The position numbers and the translations under genes are program-made. A stretch of DNA of 64,000 bases from an uncultured Pseudomonas sp. (GTDB lineage Bacteria; Pseudomonadota; Gammaproteobacteria; Pseudomonadales; Pseudomonadaceae): NCBI RefSeq assembly GCF_943846705.1, contig NZ_OX044366.1, positions 310,001 to 374,000 of the forward strand, given 5' to 3'. Of the stretch, positions 43,380-50,816 are shown piece by piece (the first letter of the stretch is position 1; each line of letters opens with the position of its first letter). Below the pieces are notes generated by a model. The model ran no database searches. It was not told where the DNA came from and was given only the letters and a program-made list of their open reading frames with translations.

Positions 43380-44045
43380 TCAGATTCGACTGCAACCGAA
43401 GCCATGAAAACCCTCTCCATACTTTTTAGTGTCTGCCTTACAAAGGTAACTGGTGCGGTAAAAGACATCTGAAAGCCCAGCTTCGTCGCCTCGATCCAGG
43501 AAGTAGGTTGCCTTCTCGGGAATCTCAACCAGACCATCCGCCACCGCCAGGTTAATCTGCAACGCTCGACACCAAGCCGTCTCAATGCGCTTGAAAAGGT
43601 TCTCTTGATTGGAGTTGAAGCTACCAAGGGTGTTGTAGGCGTCACGATTGAGTAACAACAAGACATGGAAGTGGGGGCGACCGTCCTTGGCCAAGGGCCC
43701 GACCTCACGAGCCCAGACGTAACGAACGCTGGAACCATGGGCAGTGCCATTGCGCTTCGCTGCCCTGTTGCGGTCGTGTTTGATTATTTCCTTTAGGTGT
43801 ACGAAGAAGTTGCTGATGACGCTGTTGCTGAAGTCAGCGTCGCCAGGAACGATCCATTTCGGGAAATGCAGATCGAAACGCACAACGAGTGTCCGTGGGT
43901 GCTCGTCCAGAGCACGCTGGATCGTCAGGTACGCTCTACTTAGGTAGGGCTCGACTAATGGCCCTTTGGTCACCTGGACTGGCAGATTCAGGAAGGTCGG
44001 TTCATGGTGAAGAGGCAGGTTGTGGTTACCAGGATGGCGCTTCAT
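43380..44045 (-). CDS. YagK/YfjJ-type (inovirus Gp2-like) HUH replication protein
   Basis: The 221-residue protein matches the YagK/YfjJ C-terminal domain family: a HUH motif at His125-x-His127 in RPHFHVLLLLNRDAYNTLG, preceded by YVWAREVGPL, and a C-terminal TSYLCKADTKKYGEG. The HUH fold is that of rolling-circle initiators and relaxases that nick single-stranded DNA; the Tyr in SYLCK could be the nucleophile. Inovirus Gp2 homologues are common on integrated elements. It is followed upstream (on its strand) by a 300-base gap with inverted repeats and then alpA, which suggests a replication or excision module. Confidence 0.8.
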   Translation of the reverse strand: MKRHPGNHNLPLHHEPTFLNLPVQVTKGPLVEPYLSRAYLTIQRALDEHPRTLVVRFDLHFPKWIVPGDADFSNSVISNFFVHLKEIIKHDRNRAAKRNGTAHGSSVRYVWAREVGPLAKDGRPHFHVLLLLNRDAYNTLGSFNSNQENLFKRIETAWCRALQINLAVADGLVEIPEKATYFLDRGDEAGLSDVFYRTSYLCKADTKKYGEGFHGFGCSRI

Positions 44046-44301
44046 GTTGGTTACTCTGTTCTTGAGGGTAGGGGTTGCTTCATACTCTCAAGCCAACTGA
44101 GTATTTTTTACCCAACAGAACTGCTCTGAGGCAGTCCAATAGCACCCAGTGATTCAGGTTCCCTGATCACATACTTGAGGTAGTTCTTAGGTAGCTTTCT
44201 GATACTCCCAAGCTACCGAAAGCAATCAGGCTGCTCACCCAGTAAAATCCCCGACGAAAACCGTCAAAAGTAGCGTCTCAGCCTAGATCGCTAACCCCGA
44301 C
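44046..44301. other. Intergenic region with inverted repeats; candidate replication origin
   Basis: Between the HUH gene and alpA there is no gene. A perfect inverted repeat GGTAGCTT (44190-44197) / AAGCTACC (44210-44217) encloses GATACTCC. Related motifs occur around it (TACTCTCAAGCCAAC at about 44082; TTGAGGTAGTTC at 44174). Such a cluster next to a HUH initiator is the expected place for a double-strand origin, but no nick site is demonstrated. Confidence 0.45.
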
Positions 44302-44341
44302 AAAAAAGCACCGTGCTCGGACGATCCGAGCACGATGCTTT
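44302..44341 (-). terminator. Rho-independent terminator of alpA
   Basis: On the minus strand, AAAGCATCGTGCTCGGA pairs with TCCGAGCACGGTGCTTT over a three-base loop and is followed by a T-run. It lies just after the alpA stop. Confidence 0.85.
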
Positions 44342-44351
44342 GGGAGTCACG

Positions 44352-44549
44352 TCAAGCAGCAGCCTGACCCTCGTCACGCTCTTCTATTCGAGCAAGAATC
44401 CAGTCCTGTACCTCACTTTCAAGCCAGCCAACGCAACGATCACCCAGCGATATGGGCTTCGGGAAGAAACCCTCACTGATGTATTTATAGATTGTCGAAC
44501 GGGCAAGTCCTGTGGTGTCGATGACGTCTTTCAAGCGGATGATTTTCAT
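44352..44549 (-). CDS. AlpA-family transcriptional regulator
   Basis: The 65-residue protein is a MerR-like AlpA regulator: MKIIRLKDVIDTTGLARSTIYKYISEGFFPKPISLGDRCVGWLESEVQDWI, where GLARSTIYKYISEGFFP is the helix-turn-helix and the WLESEVQDWI end is typical. AlpA proteins of P4-like elements activate integrase or excision genes. An AGAGGTG site precedes the ATG. It lies between the HUH gene and the winged-helix gene, all on the same strand, with its own terminator. Most likely it controls island excision (inference). Confidence 0.9.
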   Translation of the reverse strand: MKIIRLKDVIDTTGLARSTIYKYISEGFFPKPISLGDRCVGWLESEVQDWILARIEERDEGQAAA

Positions 44550-44628
44550 GGTGCAGCACCTCTGAGCATTAGTTCAGAGGATTCGCAGCAGCGGTAGAAA
44601 AATATCTTCGGAGCAGCACCACGCAGGC

Positions 44629-46005
44629 CTAGGCCGCCCCAGCATCCTTGGCCTGTAGCGCTTCCCCAGCAAGGCTCTGCAAGCCATATCGCCTACTCAG
44701 ATCTAAAGACAGCGCAGACTCGTTGCCCAAATGCTCCACAGACGGCTGCCCGCATTGGTCCCTTACGGCCACGTGACAACCCGAGATTGCCCACGGCTGA
44801 CGAGCTGCCACCAGAAGCGTAGTGACGATAGGGATTTGCCCCTCTTTAAGGCCGGCTTCCTTCAATCTCTGTTTAGAGCTGGGCATGACCAAGTAACTCA
44901 GCGACTCCAAGGGCAACTCTGAGAAGTTGGCGATCAGGTCATGCTGGATGGACTTAGCCCTGTGACGCGCAGCTCCCATTAGCAAAAGCAGTAATTCCTT
45001 TCGCAGAGGCTTTCCAGCCCGATCAGTAAGATTACGGACAACACGGCACTCCCTATAAATGCGCCGAAAAAGCCCATGATCATGCTTCTCAGCCTGCCCC
45101 TGGATTTCACTCCAGTGACTGGACAGCAGAATAGCGGCATAGTCGTCCAGCCTCGACTGAAGCGTCGGAATGAAACGCGATGTTCGCGAATCATTCAACT
45201 TACCGACTAGCGGCTCGACATGCCGTAGATAGGGAAACTGCTCCAAGTCGTAAGAATCCCCCGGAATCAGCCCCTCCTTGAGTACCGCGGCAAAGCCGAA
45301 GATACGCTCAGCCTCTGACATCTCGTTTTGGTAAGTCTTCCACCATGAGCAATGAATCAAGACGGCATCAGCGTGGGCCAGTGGTGAGGACAAAAGGGGA
45401 AGATTGAGGTAATAGGCACTCTTCATTGGCCTGAACAAACCCGAGCCCGTAGCCCCTGGCACACGCGCGCGAATGAAGCACTTATCGATCAACAGCTGAA
45501 GGCGATTCGCCAGAACATCCTTCCTCAGGCCGGTCAGATCACTCAGATCGCGCAAGCCCAGCCCCCTGACAACACCAAATTCATCCGCATGAACCAACAG
45601 CACTGCCAGCAGCAGTCGATTACTCCAACTTAATCCATCAGCAGATTTGTCCGTACTCGCCCGGAGCAACTTGTCGATGCGCTGCGCGTGGATTACTGGT
45701 CGAGCACCTACGCCTGTCCCTCTCTTTCTCTTTGCAGTTGGGATATCAAGACACTCGTACTCAGTGCTGGGACGCCCCTTCCCGCCTGCCAGAAGGCGTA
45801 GGTTCAAGTAACCGCCCGCGGCGAGCTCTTTGCTCGCGAGCGATATCACCCGGTCTGTCATGCCTAGCGCCTTTGCGAGCTCTTTGACCCCCAAAGTAAC
45901 CGCCCTTCCCAGCCCGAACTGCTGCACAAATCTGAGCAGGAAGAACTGTGCCGCCGAGCTGAGCTGTAGCTCCGGCAGCAACAATAGCTTGATGTAATCA
46001 GTCAT
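44629..46005 (-). CDS. Winged-helix DNA-binding protein of unknown function (458 residues)
   Basis: The N-terminal part contains a helix-turn-helix/winged-helix pattern (AQFFLLRFVQQFGLGRAVTLGVKELAKALGMTDRVISLASKELAAGGYLNLRLLAGG), and a second such pattern follows at LLLAVLLVHADEFGVVRGLGLRDLSDLTGLRKDVLANRLQLLIDKCFI. The remaining two thirds are helical without recognised motifs. It diverges from the IstB-like ATPase gene, sharing an AT-rich intergenic region with a GCGTGA palindrome. It may repress that gene or act with it on DNA. I do not know a named family. Confidence 0.65.
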   Translation of the reverse strand: MTDYIKLLLLPELQLSSAAQFFLLRFVQQFGLGRAVTLGVKELAKALGMTDRVISLASKELAAGGYLNLRLLAGGKGRPSTEYECLDIPTAKRKRGTGVGARPVIHAQRIDKLLRASTDKSADGLSWSNRLLLAVLLVHADEFGVVRGLGLRDLSDLTGLRKDVLANRLQLLIDKCFIRARVPGATGSGLFRPMKSAYYLNLPLLSSPLAHADAVLIHCSWWKTYQNEMSEAERIFGFAAVLKEGLIPGDSYDLEQFPYLRHVEPLVGKLNDSRTSRFIPTLQSRLDDYAAILLSSHWSEIQGQAEKHDHGLFRRIYRECRVVRNLTDRAGKPLRKELLLLLMGAARHRAKSIQHDLIANFSELPLESLSYLVMPSSKQRLKEAGLKEGQIPIVTTLLVAARQPWAISGCHVAVRDQCGQPSVEHLGNESALSLDLSRRYGLQSLAGEALQAKDAGAA

Positions 46006-46070
46006 TTTCTAATTATCAGATTAAAATTATCTTTAATATCGCAAATATACACCCTGTTAATAATTAGACT

Positions 46071-46094
46071 ATCACGCATTTAATCACGCGTGAT
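46071..46094. promoter_or_regulatory. Palindromic site in the divergent promoter region
   Basis: A perfect 12-base palindrome ATCACGCGTGAT at 46083-46094 is preceded by the same half-site ATCACGC at 46071-46077, and GCGTGAG recurs at 46116-46122. The region is AT-rich (about 125 bases between divergent start codons), as expected for an operator/promoter controlled by the winged-helix protein or another regulator. Confidence 0.55.
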
Positions 46095-46130
46095 TTATAA
46101 TAAGGTAACGTTTATGCGTGAGTCACTGAG

Positions 46131-47687
46131 ATGGCGGAAAATCTTAACTGGTTGGATCAAAACGCGACGCGGCAACTCCAGTGGGCAAAGGAATACCTGC
46201 GGAAGCAGAACGTGCTTGTTAGCGAGCTCGGCGGATATCCCCTCTATCAAGGAATCGTCCACTGGGATGAGCAGCAGAAAGGCAATCCTGAGCACGACAA
46301 AACACTCAAAGGCATGCGACGTGCTTGGGAGGCCGTAGAGAAAAGGCGCGAAAAAAAAGGCACAACCTCGGCCCTCAGAGTAACGACCGCGACCAAGAAG
46401 CGGATTGAGACGCTGGCCAAGTCTCTGCGCATAAGCGTTGGGGACACGCTAGAAATGCTGGGCAGCAGAGCTGAGGGCATCGCAGAGCAGAGCAAAGCTC
46501 GATCACGAAGAGCCATATCCGAAGACGCCAAACTTCTGGATAAGCAACGCAAGGCGATTGATCTGCACAAAACGGTTACTGCAGCCTTCGCGACCATGCT
46601 GGTAGACGCTCAGGTAGACCTAAGCATCTGCAAGCTGCAGCTCGAGGAAGCCAGGCACCAAAAATTCGTCCCCACTGAACCTCCTACACCCGACATCGAA
46701 ACGCTCAGCCATAAACTGCTAAACGCCTGCATCAAGCAGCCTGAACGCGGCCTGAGCCAGTGGCTTGCACAGAGAGCAGAAAGCGGCAGTCCCAGGATCG
46801 CTTATCCAGACCGGACTCATATTGAGGCTCGGCTGGAGTGCTTACGGGGCTCCCCACAGAAAAAACTCATACGTAGCCGCATGAGCTCGCTCCTAAAGAA
46901 CGCCGACCTTTGGATCCCTGACGCTCGCCTTGAACAGCTTCTCTGGGGCACAAGTCGCAGCATCAACCTGGCCCAAATTGAATATCTAAAGCTCGGGACA
47001 TGGCTCGAGTACAAAGAAAACACGATCATTTCCGGTGGAGTGGGTACTGGAAAAACCTGGCTCGCCTGTGCCTTCGGTTATCAGGCCTGCATAAAGGGAT
47101 GGAGAACCAGCTATCGCCGCATGCCCGAGCTCCTGGAAGAGCTTTCTGGTGCGCGCGCCAGCAAAACGCTCAGCAACGCGCTGCAAGACCTAGCGAAAAT
47201 TGAATTCTTGATCATCGACGACTGGGATCTGTCGCAGCTGACTGCAGGCCAGTATCAAGACCTGCTCGCGGTGATTGCCGAGCGCGAAAATCGCTGTTCA
47301 ACACTCATCGTCAGTCAGCAACCACCCGAAAGGTGGTTTGACGCTATCTACGACAACAACCACGCCCTGAGGCTTCTTGACCGCCTGGCATACGCCCGGC
47401 AGAAATTCCACCTTACCGGCGAGTCGATGCGAAAGAGAATGGCCGAAGCAGCCAACGCCAACCAAAGCACCTCGGACTGCAATGGCCAGACAGAATCGCC
47501 TGAGTTCCTGGAAGATCTACCAGTGGAGCCGGCAGACCCGATCGGGGATGCTAAAAGCCGCACTACAGCAGATTCAGTTGATACCCCTGGCGAGTCCGCT
47601 CCAGGAGAAGCCACTACCAACCTCATGCTCGAAAACTACGAACGAAGTCTGCGGGGGGAAAGGCTGATCACGCCGTCAAAAAGCTAA
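46131..47687 (+). CDS. IstB/DnaC-type AAA+ ATPase with extra N-terminal domain (orphan)
   Basis: The 518-residue protein has a C-terminal IstB/DnaC ATPase: Walker A GGVGTGKT at 302-309, Walker B LIIDDWD with Asp363/Asp364, sensor STLIVSQQPPERW, and the IstB-type end RLAYARQKFHLTGESMRKRM. The first 290 residues are unusual: a basic segment (TSALRVTTATKKRIETLAKSLRISVGDTLEML) that resembles a ribbon-helix-helix, then charged helices. IstB proteins normally assist an IS21 transposase (IstA) or load helicases, but no IstA gene is nearby. The tail from about 455 is disordered. An in-frame stop at 46119 fixes this ATG; its ribosome site is poor. It is the last island gene. Confidence 0.8.
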   Translation: MAENLNWLDQNATRQLQWAKEYLRKQNVLVSELGGYPLYQGIVHWDEQQKGNPEHDKTLKGMRRAWEAVEKRREKKGTTSALRVTTATKKRIETLAKSLRISVGDTLEMLGSRAEGIAEQSKARSRRAISEDAKLLDKQRKAIDLHKTVTAAFATMLVDAQVDLSICKLQLEEARHQKFVPTEPPTPDIETLSHKLLNACIKQPERGLSQWLAQRAESGSPRIAYPDRTHIEARLECLRGSPQKKLIRSRMSSLLKNADLWIPDARLEQLLWGTSRSINLAQIEYLKLGTWLEYKENTIISGGVGTGKTWLACAFGYQACIKGWRTSYRRMPELLEELSGARASKTLSNALQDLAKIEFLIIDDWDLSQLTAGQYQDLLAVIAERENRCSTLIVSQQPPERWFDAIYDNNHALRLLDRLAYARQKFHLTGESMRKRMAEAANANQSTSDCNGQTESPEFLEDLPVEPADPIGDAKSRTTADSVDTPGESAPGEATTNLMLENYERSLRGERLITPSKS

Positions 47688-47688
47688 C

Positions 47689-47707
47689 CTGGCCACATTT
47701 TGGCCAG
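47689..47707 (+). other. Hairpin after the ATPase gene
   Basis: CTGGCCA pairs with TGGCCAG over a five-base loop directly after the stop codon. There is no T-run, so it may only be a partial terminator. Confidence 0.4.
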
Positions 47708-47768
47708 ATGATCATGCCCTGCCGAAAGCAGTAGAAAAATCCCGAGTTCAAAGCAATCCACTCAATCA

Positions 47769-47792
47769 GTATTCCAAACGGTATTCCAAGCA
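47769..47792 (+). repeat. Right-end arm-type boxes: tandem GTATTCCAA
   Basis: Two direct copies of GTATTCCAA, 12 bases apart, followed by GCA. The 24-base block differs at only two positions from 20573-20596 beside the integrase. It lies 50 bases inside the att-like repeat and supports this as the island's right end. Confidence 0.7.
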
Positions 47793-47840
47793 AGAACTTA
47801 AACCGATTTTTTAGATATAAATCATATAGTTAAAATCTCT

Positions 47841-47865
47841 GTTCAGATTACCCCGGCACCAAATA
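47841..47865 (+). repeat. attR-like copy of the tmRNA 3' end
   Basis: GTTCAGATTACCCCGGCACC followed by AAATA resembles the T-arm and acceptor end of ssrA (20435-20462), lacking three bases. It marks the probable right border of the island. The imperfect match suggests divergence of the attachment core or crossover in its last eight bases. Confidence 0.6.
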
Positions 47866-47874
47866 GAAGCACTT

Positions 47875-47911
47875 AAAGCCCTGATTTTCCTAGGAATTTC
47901 GGGGCTTTTTT
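47875..47911 (+). terminator. Rho-independent terminator just outside the island
   Basis: AAAGCCC pairs with GGGCTTT, with an inner AT-rich stem (ATTTTCC/GGAAAT), and ends in a T-run. It is a good candidate for the original ssrA terminator, displaced by the island insertion (inference). Confidence 0.65.
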
Positions 47912-48030
47912 GTTTCTGGCCTCATAGAGGTGTCGAAGAACTGCCGAAACTCGCCAGAGGCCCTAAACGCACAGCATCGAGTAGGTGGTCCGGTTGTAGT
48001 GGTCAACTATTTCTGGACACTGGTTTAGGT

Positions 48031-48858
48031 TTATCCGGCTAGTGATTCAGTTTCCGCTGGCGTTTGGTATCCGTTGTAGCTGTGTGGGCGTTGGTGGTTG
48101 TAGTGGTGCGTCAGATAGCGCAGCACATCTGCCTCTGCATGTTCTTGGCTGGCGTAGCCATGTTCCGGTATCCATTCCGTCTTCAGGCTTCTGAAAAAGC
48201 GCTCCATCGGCGCATTGTCCCAGCAGTTACCGCGCCGGCTCATGCTCTGTTTTATGCGGTAGCGCCAAAGCATCTGGCGAAACTCGATACTGGTGTAATG
48301 ACTACCTTGGTCGGAGTGAAACATCAGTGCCTGTGGGCAGCCACTAGACTCATAAGCCACACGTAAAGCGCGCGTCGTGAGCCGCGAGTCCGGCCGATTG
48401 GAGGGTGCCCAGCCGACAATCCGGCGCGCATACAAATCCATGACCGCCGCGAGATAGATCCAACGGTTACCTGCCCAGATATACGTGACGTCGCCGCACC
48501 AGATTTGGTTAGGGCCGCTTACGTTAAACTCCCGATTCAGCGTGTTCGGCGCAACCGCACTCTCACCCTCAGCTTTACGGTAGCGATGCTTACGGTATTG
48601 CGAACTAAATAACCGAGCCTCTTTCATCAGGCGTCCCGCCAGAAAGCGACCGACCACTTCACCCTGCATCCGCAGTGCGGCCGATAGCGTTCTGGCGCCA
48701 GCTGAACCGCGACTTTGCGCATGTAATTCAGAGGCACGCTGACGTAATTCAATTCGCCGGTGATTCACTCGACGGCGACGCTTGCTGGCGTCGTAGAAGC
48801 TGCTGCGATGCACGCTAAATAGCCTGCACAGTTTGGCTCGTGGATACCGCTCACCCAA
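48031..48858 (-). CDS. IS3-family transposase OrfB (catalytic)
   Basis: The 275-residue part has an HTH_21-like start and the rve integrase core with DDE residues: CGDVTYIWAG (first Asp), MFHSDQGSHYTS (second Asp) and NAPMERFFRSLKTEW (Glu). It is translated as an OrfAB fusion by a -1 frameshift in family members; the slippery run (AAAAAAG on the minus strand, 48912-48918) lies upstream. It catalyses transposition. The reading frame appears intact. Confidence 0.92.
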   Translation of the reverse strand: MGERYPRAKLCRLFSVHRSSFYDASKRRRRVNHRRIELRQRASELHAQSRGSAGARTLSAALRMQGEVVGRFLAGRLMKEARLFSSQYRKHRYRKAEGESAVAPNTLNREFNVSGPNQIWCGDVTYIWAGNRWIYLAAVMDLYARRIVGWAPSNRPDSRLTTRALRVAYESSGCPQALMFHSDQGSHYTSIEFRQMLWRYRIKQSMSRRGNCWDNAPMERFFRSLKTEWIPEHGYASQEHAEADVLRYLTHHYNHQRPHSYNGYQTPAETESLAG

Positions 48859-48872
48859 TGCCTCGATCAGGG

Positions 48873-49172
48873 TTACTGATTGAGGGAGTCCGACATTAAA
48901 AGAGCGGTAGCCTTTTTTAGGATTTCTTTCTCCCGCTCCAAGCGTCGAACCTGGGCTTCCAGGTCTTGGATGCGCTTCTGCTCAGGTGTCAGGGCCTTAC
49001 TGCACAGCGGTGTTGTGCCTCCACGCTCGTCACGCAGTTGCTCAACCCATCGACGCAACGCCGTTGGGCCTACGCCCATGGACTTGCAGGCCTCGGGTAT
49101 AGAATAGCCTTGGTCTAGAACTAGGCCAGCTGCTTCGAGTTTGAAATCTGTACTGAATGATCTTCTGGTCAT
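48873..49172 (-). CDS. IS3-family transposase OrfA
   Basis: The 99-residue DNA-binding subunit begins MTRRSFSTDFKLEAAGLVLDQGYSIPEACKSMGVGPTALRRWVEQLRDE (HTH_Tnp_1) and ends in a leucine-zipper-like helix (RIQDLEAQVRRLEREKEILKKATALL). A GAGG site 5 bases upstream supports this start. It binds the element ends and regulates OrfAB. The frameshift signal lies in its last third. Confidence 0.92.
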   Translation of the reverse strand: MTRRSFSTDFKLEAAGLVLDQGYSIPEACKSMGVGPTALRRWVEQLRDERGGTTPLCSKALTPEQKRIQDLEAQVRRLEREKEILKKATALLMSDSLNQ

Positions 49173-49234
49173 GAACACCTCATTGCTGGGCGAAGCTTAA
49201 CGCCCTATCGGGGTGTCCAGAATCATTAAGCCAC

Positions 49235-49390
49235 TACAGTGAGACATGCCTGGGCATGGTCGATATCGCCACGCTGTTGGGGTATTCCGAGCACAGCGCC
49301 TTCACCCGCAGCGTACTCCGCTGGACGGGAAAAGCCCCCAGCGCCACCGTCAGAGCCAGCGAAACGATTGGCTATCGGAACTCGCCCTGA
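49235..49390 (+). pseudogene. 3' stub of an AraC-family regulator
   Basis: The frame encodes LGMVDIATLLGYSEHSAFTR, SVLRWTGKAPSATV and RASETIGYRNSP, then TGA: the end of the second helix-turn-helix of an AraC-type protein (GYSEHSAFTRxxxRWTGxxP is the family hallmark). The rest of the gene is absent; the insertion sequence directly abuts it. No start codon or ribosome site remains, so it is a remnant. Confidence 0.8.
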
Positions 49391-49433
49391 GTGATCTGCG
49401 CCATGGCCGCGCCGACTGCATGCCCCGGTGCCA

Positions 49434-50816
49434 CTAGGTGATGTTTACCGGGGGAAGCTCCAGGTGAAAGGCGCTGATGCCATTGCTGGAGATGCAGAAA
49501 ATGGTGCCCTTGTGCGCCTCAACAATGGAGCGGGTAATGGCCAAGCCAAGGCCGGCATTGCTCGGGCTGCCTTCGCGGCGCGCCGGGTCTACTCGATAGA
49601 AACGGTCGAAGAGCTTATCCAGGTGCTCGGGCTTGATGGTTTCACCTGGGTTCTCGACGATGAGCGTGACCGCATGTGCGCTCGATGAGATCGTTAGCGA
49701 TATCGTCTTGCCGGCAGGTGTATAACGCAGCGCATTGGACAGCAGGTTCGAGATCGCGCGATCGAGCATCAGCTTGTCACCCAGCACGCTGCCGGATCCA
49801 CTCACAAGCAACTGAATGCCCTGCTCGTCCGCCAACAGGTGGTAGTACTCGACCAGCTTGGTTACGACCTCGCTGAGTTCAATGCGCACCTGCTGGGGGA
49901 TGATCAAGCCATTGTCCGATTTAGCCAGAAACAGCATGTCGTCGATCATTCGCGACATGCGGTTGAGGTCCTCGAGGTTCGAATAGAGGTTTTCTTCATA
50001 GGCTTCGAGATTGCGCTTTTGGCTCAGCACCACCTCGGTGTGCGTCATCAAATTGCTGAGTGGTGTACGCAATTCATGGGCAATGTCGGCTGAAAAGTTT
50101 GAGATCCGAGCAAAAGCGTCATCGAGCCGGGCAAGCATCGCATTGAATGCCGTCACCAACTGCTGAAGCTCAAGGGGCACGGGCTCCAGCGGAATACGCT
50201 CTTTCAGCGACCTGGCCGACATCGACGTCGCCACCTGGGTGACCTGCCGCAAGGGGGTCAAGCCACTGCGGGCTACAACCCAGCCTAACGCAGCGCTTAC
50301 CAGTGCGCTGATAACCAGGCCAATCCAAAACCAGCGCTGCAACGTTTCAAAGAAATGCACATGCTTGGTCACATCAAGAATCAGCAACGCCGTGAGAAAT
50401 GAAGGCTGAGCCGGGGTTGATACCTGCGCAGTCATGCCACGGAACATTCGACCTTTGTGCTCCCACTGCCACATCCCATGATCAGTGTTATGGCGAAACT
50501 TTTCGGGGACATTGAACAGCTGAGGCTCGGCAAAAAGTGTTGTGCCGTCGCGTGCAAGGATGATCGCGGCTAAATCGTGATGCGCCCCGAGCATTGCTTT
50601 CAGTTGCGGTAAAACTCTTTCAAGGTCTGCTTGGTTGCGTGTATTGCGGAGGATTTTCTGAGTTGATTCGAGCTTCTCATCCAACGTCTGCTGGTCGAGC
50701 ATCATAAAGTGATGCCGGCTGAACTCATTGAAGCTAAGGCCTGATATTGTCAGGACAGCCATCACCGCCAGCATGAACATCAAACTCATGCGCGCTGTCA
50801 GTGATAAGTGCTTCAT
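49434..50816 (-). CDS. copS: Heavy-metal sensor histidine kinase CopS
   Basis: The 460-residue inner-membrane kinase has TM1 (LMFMLAVMAVLTISGLSF), a periplasmic sensor of about 140 residues containing His-rich segments (SRHHFMML, HNTDHGMWQWEHKG), TM2 (FWIGLVISALVSAALGWVVA), HAMP, HisKA with SADIAHELRTPLSN and a GHKL ATPase (LLSNALRYTP, GLGLAITRSIVEAHKG). It belongs to the CusS/CopS group that senses periplasmic copper. Its ATG overlaps the last codon of copR (ATGA), so the pair is coupled. It controls the surrounding copper genes through CopR. Confidence 0.9.
   Translation of the reverse strand: MKHLSLTARMSLMFMLAVMAVLTISGLSFNEFSRHHFMMLDQQTLDEKLESTQKILRNTRNQADLERVLPQLKAMLGAHHDLAAIILARDGTTLFAEPQLFNVPEKFRHNTDHGMWQWEHKGRMFRGMTAQVSTPAQPSFLTALLILDVTKHVHFFETLQRWFWIGLVISALVSAALGWVVARSGLTPLRQVTQVATSMSARSLKERIPLEPVPLELQQLVTAFNAMLARLDDAFARISNFSADIAHELRTPLSNLMTHTEVVLSQKRNLEAYEENLYSNLEDLNRMSRMIDDMLFLAKSDNGLIIPQQVRIELSEVVTKLVEYYHLLADEQGIQLLVSGSGSVLGDKLMLDRAISNLLSNALRYTPAGKTISLTISSSAHAVTLIVENPGETIKPEHLDKLFDRFYRVDPARREGSPSNAGLGLAITRSIVEAHKGTIFCISSNGISAFHLELPPVNIT

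Larger units (their letters stand above)
47995..49238 (-). mobile_element. IS3-family insertion sequence (1244 bases)
   Basis: The left end TGTAGTGGTCAACTATTTCT and the complement of the right end TGTAGTGGCTTAATGATTCT form imperfect inverted repeats that continue with GGACAC. Inside are orfA and orfB on the minus strand with a slippery A-run between them. The bases flanking the two ends (GGT and GTG) do not form a clear target duplication. The element lies between the island's right border and the stub of an AraC-type gene. Confidence 0.85.

Noticed and set aside
46131..47687. IS21 element
   Set aside because: The IstB-type ATPase lacks an IstA partner, has a long extra N-terminal region and no inverted repeat ends around it.
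47841..47865. A tRNA gene suggested by GTTC and CCGGCACCA
   Set aside because: No D-arm, anticodon arm or paired acceptor 5' strand upstream; better explained as the att copy of the tmRNA end.
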